Source: Bacillota bacterium (GTDB lineage: Bacteria > Bacillota > Syntrophomonadia > Syntrophomonadales > Syntrophomonadaceae). From it: a stretch of 43,897 nucleotides of DNA. A model generated the notes under the pieces. It did not search any database. It worked only from the letters and a program-made list of their open reading frames with translations, and was not told where the DNA came from. A program made the translations under genes and the position numbers. The DNA is taken from positions 1 through 43,897 of the forward strand of contig JAKPGY010000173.1 of the NCBI GenBank assembly GCA_029550685.1, read 5' to 3'. Of the stretch, positions 39,325 through 43,897 are shown in pieces (within the stretch, counting starts at the first letter, position 1; each line of letters starts with the position of its first letter).

Positions 39325-40194
39325 ATGAAGATTATAGACATGTACCGGAGCAATCAACCTGTTTTGTCTTTGGAAATATTTCCACCGCGCCCGGATTATC
39401 CTTTGGAGACGATATTCACAACCGTAGAACAACTTACCCGCTTGCATCCCGGGTTTATCAGTGTGACCTATGGGGCTGGAGGCAGTAACCGGGACCGCAC
39501 TGTGGAAATAGCTGCCCGGATAAAGAAGGATTATAAAATAGAATCCCTGGCCCATTTGACTTGTGTTTGCCATACCCGGCAGGAAATTTCGGATATACTG
39601 GACAGCCTGCAGCAAGAAAACATTCAGAATATCATGGCTCTGCGGGGAGATATCCCCGAAAATGATCCCAGTTTTAATATTAATCAGCAGGAGTATCGCT
39701 ATGCCTTTGAGTTGATTAATGATGCGCGCGGGAAAGCTGACTTTGGTATTGCTGCAGCGGCCCATCCCGAAGGTCATCCTGAATGCCGCAAGTTAAGTGA
39801 GGACCTGGCTAATCTGAAGCATAAGGTGGATTGTGGGGTTGATTTTTTAATTACCCAACTGTTTTTTGATAACCGTATTTACTATGATTTTGCGGATAGA
39901 GCTATAGCCAAAGGCATTAGTTGTCCCATAATACCTGGGATTATGCCGGTATTGAATGCCAAACAGATTAAAAGAATAATCTATTTATGTGGTGCTTCCA
40001 TACCTTCCCGGTTGCTCAACCTGGTGGATCGTTATGAAAGCATACCCTCCGACATGGAAAAGGCGGGTATAGAATATGCCAGCCGGCAGGTTGAGGAACT
40101 GCTGGACGAAGGTGTGCCCGGCATACATTTATACACCATGAATAAACCTGACCAAATCACCCAGATAGTCAACAATGTGGGTATAGGCAGGTAA
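39325..40194 (+). CDS. metF: Methylenetetrahydrofolate reductase MetF
   Basis: A TIM-barrel flavoprotein of 289 residues that reduces methylene-THF to methyl-THF. LSLEIFPPRP (about 14-23), ISVTYGAGGSNRDRT (about 48-62), NIMALRGD (about 100-107) and FLITQLFFD (about 170-178) are family signatures. The start ATG 39325 follows AGGGGAGGGG by nine bases; the longer frame from 39283 has no ribosome site. No MetV zinc subunit is adjacent, so it would be the short single-subunit form. It is probably the last gene of the gat-citrate transcript, before the terminator at 40242-40280. Confidence 0.93.
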   Translation: MKIIDMYRSNQPVLSLEIFPPRPDYPLETIFTTVEQLTRLHPGFISVTYGAGGSNRDRTVEIAARIKKDYKIESLAHLTCVCHTRQEISDILDSLQQENIQNIMALRGDIPENDPSFNINQQEYRYAFELINDARGKADFGIAAAAHPEGHPECRKLSEDLANLKHKVDCGVDFLITQLFFDNRIYYDFADRAIAKGISCPIIPGIMPVLNAKQIKRIIYLCGASIPSRLLNLVDRYESIPSDMEKAGIEYASRQVEELLDEGVPGIHLYTMNKPDQITQIVNNVGIGR

Positions 40195-40241
40195 AATAAT
40201 CAATAGAGCCAAAACCCACTGGAAGTTATCAACTAGACTAT

Positions 40242-40280
40242 AATAGATAGGTTGCATAGTAATCTATCTATTATTTTTTT
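40242..40280 (+). terminator. Intrinsic terminator after metF
   Basis: AATAGATAG (40242-40250) pairs with CTATCTATT (40264-40272), followed by ATTTTTTT. It closes the operon and lies before the AT-rich arginase-like gene. Confidence 0.85.
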
Positions 40281-40341
40281 ACTTAATATTTACTTTGGGG
40301 GGCTAACCTCTCCAAATAACTTTTATATGGAGTTGTACAGG

Positions 40342-41181
40342 ATGAAAAACAAACATCTTAATTTGCTGATACCTCAATGGCAGGGGGGCGGCCTGGACAA
40401 GTCAACCTACTTTGGAGGTATAGAAATCAGAGATAATTACATGCAAGGTTTATTATTTAGTGAAGTTAATATAAATACAGCAGATTCATTCGTAACCAGA
40501 AACAACATTTTTGGATATGATCACATATACCATCAACTTAAGCAGGCGAAAGATATTATTGAAGAATTGGACCCTGATACTATATTAACAATTGGCGGAG
40601 GATGCGATGCGGATGTAGTTCCTATAGCCTATTTAAATAGGAGATATAATCATGAGCTTACATTCTTATGGTTTGATGCTCATGGGGATCTGCATACACC
40701 AGAGACTTCTGAAAGTCATTTATTCTATGGAATGCCTCTTAGATTGGTTTTGGGTGAAGGAGACAAGGACTTTTTAGCATTACTGGGGTCAAAGATTGGA
40801 AAGTCGCAGCTTGTTATGTTGGGTACCCGGGAAATTGATAGGGCAGAGGAACGATTTGTAAATGAAAATTCTATCACTGTTTTAACATGCGCTGATATTG
40901 AAAATAATCTAAATGATGTTGTTAAATGTATTGGGTCATTTGGAAACAGCAAGCTTTATTTACATATAGATTTGGATGTTCTAGAACCAACTGAATTTCC
41001 CTATGTACCTCTTCCAGTTAAAGATGGATTAAAAATTAGAGTATTTGAAAGGCTTATTGCAGAATTACACAGAGACTTTGAAATTGTTGGTTTGGGCATA
41101 TATGAGTATAACGCAAAAGCTAAAAAGAAAAATAGCGTTATTGAAAAGCTTATTATAATTGGCAATAGTTTGGGCCAGTAG
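40342..41181 (+). CDS. Arginase-fold (ureohydrolase superfamily) protein with altered first metal ligand
   Basis: A 279-residue protein of the arginase/agmatinase/formiminoglutamase fold. WFDAHGDLHTPETS keeps the DAHxD metal motif, and HIDLDVLEP matches DxDxxDP with Glu for the last Asp. The first motif, normally GGDHS with a metal-binding His, reads GGGCDAD, so Cys replaces His. The substrate is therefore uncertain; a guanidino or formimino compound is likely. ATG 40342 is chosen (GGAG nine bases upstream). The frame also runs upstream through the terminator and must not be extended. The gene is clearly more AT-rich than its neighbours and stands alone between two terminators, which suggests acquisition. 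Confidence 0.82.
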   Translation: MKNKHLNLLIPQWQGGGLDKSTYFGGIEIRDNYMQGLLFSEVNINTADSFVTRNNIFGYDHIYHQLKQAKDIIEELDPDTILTIGGGCDADVVPIAYLNRRYNHELTFLWFDAHGDLHTPETSESHLFYGMPLRLVLGEGDKDFLALLGSKIGKSQLVMLGTREIDRAEERFVNENSITVLTCADIENNLNDVVKCIGSFGNSKLYLHIDLDVLEPTEFPYVPLPVKDGLKIRVFERLIAELHRDFEIVGLGIYEYNAKAKKKNSVIEKLIIIGNSLGQ

Positions 41182-41188
41182 GAAATGA

Positions 41189-41229
41189 GGGACAAGCCTT
41201 GAACATTCAGGACTGTCCCCTTTTTATTT
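41189..41229 (+). terminator. Intrinsic terminator after the arginase-like gene
   Basis: GGGACA (41189-41194) pairs with TGTCCC (41214-41219), with further pairing inside, followed by CTTTTTATTT. Confidence 0.85.
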
Positions 41230-41254
41230 AAATAATCTGCGCCAGCGGGTTTCT

Positions 41255-42088
41255 CTAATACCAGCAAAGGCCTACGGTTCCAGGTCCGGCATGAGAGCCG
41301 ATCACTGCACCGCACTGATATAAGGTAACTGCACCAGAATAATGCTCTTGGACCCTTTGCAGCAGCGCTTGCCCTTCTTCCAGAGCATCGATATGCACTA
41401 CCGCTACCTGTTGTGCTCGATGAGCTTCTTTAGTAAATATGTTCAACATGTGCTGTACTGCTTTAGGTTTAGTGCGTACTTTATCCAGAAGAGCTATGCG
41501 CCCGTCGTCTAAATGCAGAAGCGGCTTTAACTGCAACAGGTTGCCCAGGCGTTTGCTCAGCTGGCTGATTCTGCCTCCCCGAGCTAGATAATCCAAGGTA
41601 TCCACCACAAATAAAATGCGCATGCGGCGACGCACTTCGGCTAGTTCGGAAAGAGTCTGAGCCATATCTTTTCCTTCTGCAAAACATTGCCGGGCATACA
41701 TTACTTGTAAGCCTAGACCTATGGAGGCTGAACGAGAATCAAACACATGAATTTCGGCAGCCACTTCTTCGGCGGCCATATCGGCTGCTATTTGTGCTGA
41801 TTGACAAGTTCCGGATAATTCCGAGGATATGCATAATACCAAACATTCATCCCCTGGCCGCATTTCTCTGTATAGCTCCAAAAAGTCCCCGGCTGATGGT
41901 TGGGAAGTCTGAGGAAAAATATCCTCGTGGCGCAGGCGATGATACAGCTCTGCTGGTTGAATATCAACTCCATCCTTATAAACGGTGCTTCCCAAATGAA
42001 TGTTTAAGGGTACAACATAGATGCCATGCTCCCGCACATAGTCGTGAGGAAGGTCAGAGGTACTGTCAGTTATGAGAAGTTGTGTCAT
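41255..42088 (-). CDS. DegV family fatty-acid binding protein
   Basis: A 277-residue protein that in Firmicutes binds acyl chains and feeds fatty-acid kinase (FakB role). The start LLITDSTSDLPHDYV and the phrase ISSELSGTCQSAQIA (about 87-101) are family signatures, as are VDTLDYLARGGRIS (about 158-171) and KPLLHLDDG. There is no FakA partner in the window. CGGAGGC lies before the ATG, and a palindrome at 42110-42123 sits just upstream. Confidence 0.93.
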   Translation of the reverse strand: MTQLLITDSTSDLPHDYVREHGIYVVPLNIHLGSTVYKDGVDIQPAELYHRLRHEDIFPQTSQPSAGDFLELYREMRPGDECLVLCISSELSGTCQSAQIAADMAAEEVAAEIHVFDSRSASIGLGLQVMYARQCFAEGKDMAQTLSELAEVRRRMRILFVVDTLDYLARGGRISQLSKRLGNLLQLKPLLHLDDGRIALLDKVRTKPKAVQHMLNIFTKEAHRAQQVAVVHIDALEEGQALLQRVQEHYSGAVTLYQCGAVIGSHAGPGTVGLCWY

Positions 42089-42109
42089 AGTGATGCCTCC
42101 GGTAATTAT

Positions 42110-42123
42110 TCTGAATATTCAGA
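42110..42123 (-). promoter_or_regulatory. Palindromic operator-like site upstream of degV
   Basis: TCTGAATATTCAGA is a perfect 14-base palindrome about 22 bases upstream of the degV start codon. It could bind a dimeric repressor. Confidence 0.4.
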
Positions 42124-42513
42124 TAATAACCCTGACTCAAGTAGCTGTCAAGATATCTTCTAAATAATGTTCACACAACTTGGATATTAATATGCTGGAA
42201 CTAAAGTATTACCTCATCCAGCAGCTGGCGAAAGTTAGACCTTATTTACTAGCAGTGACAGGTAAGGTATTTTAACATAGCCGAAAGCTAATCCACATAT
42301 GACGAGGCCTAATCTTATTTTTATCTGGATATGGTGAAGTTGAGGGTAAAAGCGAAGAGCTGACAAAAAAAATTGTCTGTCGTTGTGTAGGAAAAGAAAG
42401 CCATTTACCGTATAAAATTGGAGAAAGAATCTACATAAGCAGGAAGAATAGGGTGCGGCCAGGAATATAATCAAAGGCAAATTTATAACGATACATGATA
42501 ACAGGAGGTTTTT
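42124..42513. other. Divergent intergenic region between degV and the glucosaminidase gene
   Basis: Nearly 400 AT-rich bases with no credible gene. The only clear element is the AGGAGG ribosome site just before 42514. A short frame on the minus strand here (42235-42480) is rejected because it has no ribosome site or family match. I could not place a promoter. Confidence 0.4.
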
Positions 42514-43701
42514 ATGGGCAAGAAAACGCTAACCATATCAATACTATTGGCTCTAATAATATCTATTGCTGTTGCGGTACCACCAGCTATCGCCCAGCCT
42601 GATACGGTAGTTATTTATATCGAGGGGAAACCATTAGAATCTGAGGTACCTCCCGTGATTCGTGGAGATCGTACCATGGTTCCGCTGCGGGCCATATGCG
42701 AAGGCTTGGGACTGGCGGTTCAATGGGATGCAGAGAATTATTTTGTGCTAATATCTTCCAACGAAAGTAACTTGGTAGCTCCGCCAGGGGAAGTGGGATC
42801 ACCCCAGAATACGATTCGTATATTCTTTAATGGTTACGAACTGAAATCAAAAGTAGCCCCGTTTATACTCAACAATCGCACCATGGTTCCCATCCGGATA
42901 ATTAGCGAGGAGATGGGAATGAAGGTAGATTGGAATCCGGAAACCTATGAGGTATACATAAGCTGGCCCGAGCCTGAGCCAACCCTGGAAGAGCCGGAGC
43001 AGCTCCCAGTTGCCAATTTGCCGGAGGAAAATTCAGTCCAGGAAGAGCCCTTAACACCACCGGCAGAAGAACCCCTGGTTGATGAACCTGAGGAAGAACT
43101 GGATATGGAAGTACCTATTATGGGACAGGCCCAGGCCAGTGCTGAACAGCTGCGTTCCCTGTTATATAGGAATAACCCTGATGCACCGGATTTGGTTGAC
43201 CTTTACCTGCAAATAGGGGCCAAATACGGAGTGCGCGGCGACCTGGCTTTCTGTCAGGCAGCCAAGGAAACGGGCTGGTGGAGATTTACTGGTATAGTAC
43301 AGCCCTGGCAGAACAACTACTGTGGACTGGCGGCTACCGGAGTTGCGGCTACTGGTGAAGAGGATTTGCTGGGGGCAGACCCGTCCCGGGTCCGTTATGA
43401 GGCAGGGGTTCACGGTGCCATATTCGCGACTCCAGCAGATGGAGTAGAAGCCCAGATCCAGCACCTGTACGCTTATGCTACCAGTAAGCCATTGCCCGAT
43501 TGGGCTAACCTGGTAGATCCTCGCTTCAAAAAAGTTACCCGTGGCTGTGCGCCTCGCTGGATTGATTTGGGAGGGAAATGGGCTTATCCAGGCTATGACC
43601 GCAATAAATATCCTGGAGAAAATGGTTTTGAAGAGGCTTTTGCCAACCAGGATACATATGGACACAGTATTATCAAGCATTATTATGCGCAAATGTTTTA
43701 G
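42514..43701 (+). CDS. Secreted cell-wall N-acetylglucosaminidase with two stalk domains
   Basis: A 395-residue exported protein. The signal peptide (1-28) ends near AIAQP. Two copper-amine-oxidase-N-type stalk repeats follow (about 30-80 and 92-148), recognisable by RTMVPLRAICEGLG and RTMVPIRIISEEMG. A Pro/Glu-rich linker (about 150-205) leads to a glucosaminidase domain (about 215-395), with the catalytic-region phrase LAFCQAAKETGWW (Glu in KETGWW) and QNNYCGLAATG. It would cleave glycan strands of peptidoglycan. AGGAGG precedes the ATG at ideal distance. The stalk repeats are typical of wall-associated proteins in clostridia of this type. Confidence 0.9.
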   Translation: MGKKTLTISILLALIISIAVAVPPAIAQPDTVVIYIEGKPLESEVPPVIRGDRTMVPLRAICEGLGLAVQWDAENYFVLISSNESNLVAPPGEVGSPQNTIRIFFNGYELKSKVAPFILNNRTMVPIRIISEEMGMKVDWNPETYEVYISWPEPEPTLEEPEQLPVANLPEENSVQEEPLTPPAEEPLVDEPEEELDMEVPIMGQAQASAEQLRSLLYRNNPDAPDLVDLYLQIGAKYGVRGDLAFCQAAKETGWWRFTGIVQPWQNNYCGLAATGVAATGEEDLLGADPSRVRYEAGVHGAIFATPADGVEAQIQHLYAYATSKPLPDWANLVDPRFKKVTRGCAPRWIDLGGKWAYPGYDRNKYPGENGFEEAFANQDTYGHSIIKHYYAQMF

Positions 43702-43736
43702 GAAGCAGGCAACTGATTGCAGCAGGAAAAAATAAA

Positions 43737-43757
43737 GGCGGATGCGTTGCATCCGCC
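43737..43757 (-). terminator. Perfect hairpin after the glucosaminidase gene
   Basis: GGCGGATGC and GCATCCGCC form a 9-bp perfect stem around GTT. On the minus strand it is followed by TTTATTTTT, so it is a good terminator for leftward transcription. It may also stop the plus-strand gene. Confidence 0.65.
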
Positions 43758-43762
43758 TCAGC

Positions 43763-43897
43763 GTGTCAAAAAAGCTATCAGAAGTTGGATATTTGAGATT
43801 GCCACGCCCCTTTCAGGGGCTCGCAATGACCCAAACGATGGCTTCCGGTTCTGTCATCGGCCGTTCCGGCACTACCGATGTTCACTATCGTTCACGG
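43763..43897. repeat. R1 repeat, left part, cut by the window end
   Basis: It starts with GTGTCAAAAAAG, the inverse of the right end at 173-184. It continues through the GAGATTGCCACGCCCC / GGGGCTCGCAATGAC arm and the CATCGG hairpin to the end of the window. It aligns with 25-126 with several differences, so it is a separate copy and not an overlap of the same one. Confidence 0.88.

Noticed and set aside
43162-43752. 196-codon frame on the minus strand
   Set aside because: It is the antisense of the glucosaminidase domain and has no ribosome site or recognisable domain.

Overview
The window reads as low-to-moderate GC Firmicutes DNA, most like a syntrophic or fermentative clostridial anaerobe of the Syntrophomonadaceae type. 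The reasons are a stand-alone trimeric [FeFe]-hydrogenase with its full maturation set, an S-layer-homology (SLH) surface protein with strong Shine-Dalgarno sites, and a citrate-to-2-oxoglutarate branch that uses a homocitrate-synthase-type enzyme. The organism assignment is inference from gene content. Both ends lie in copies of the same interspersed repeat, so this is probably a contig that broke at repeats.

Layout. Positions 1-790 hold a repeat, a possible small RNA with its own terminator, a clear promoter, a cobalamin riboswitch and an attenuator. Positions 791-7472 form one riboswitch-controlled operon: an SLH-anchored protein built like animal transcobalamin or intrinsic factor (alpha-helical toroid plus DUF4430), a DUF4430 lipoprotein, and an ECF transporter (T, fused A-A', S). 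I read this as a corrinoid-scavenging system and the most interesting part of the window. Positions 7464-8006 are non-coding repeats, followed by an Hsp20 gene, a methyltransferase and a PAP2 phosphatase.

Positions 10620-14098 encode the hydrogenase HydC-HydB-HydA. Positions 14289-18746 encode the TM1266-type regulator, HydG, a 95-residue unknown protein, HydE and HydF. HydB lacks the N- and C-terminal iron-sulfur extensions of bifurcating enzymes. HydG lacks the middle cysteine of its auxiliary cluster motif. hydF carries a partial duplication at its 3' end. Next come a metallo-beta-lactamase-fold hydrolase and an Smr-domain protein (both minus strand), a six-PAS GGDEF/HD-GYP cyclic-di-GMP protein, a DUF1287 protein, a pair of Gate-domain membrane proteins, pcrA and ligA. 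A second repeat block fills 30155-30900.

The right part holds a DUF554 membrane protein, then gatCAB. Directly after gatB come a probable Re-citrate synthase, a two-subunit aconitase-type hydratase, an NADP-type isocitrate dehydrogenase and metF. This run would convert oxaloacetate plus acetyl-CoA to 2-oxoglutarate for glutamate synthesis, next to the amidotransferase that uses glutamine. The window ends with an AT-rich arginase-fold gene (probably acquired), degV, a secreted glucosaminidase and the terminal repeat.
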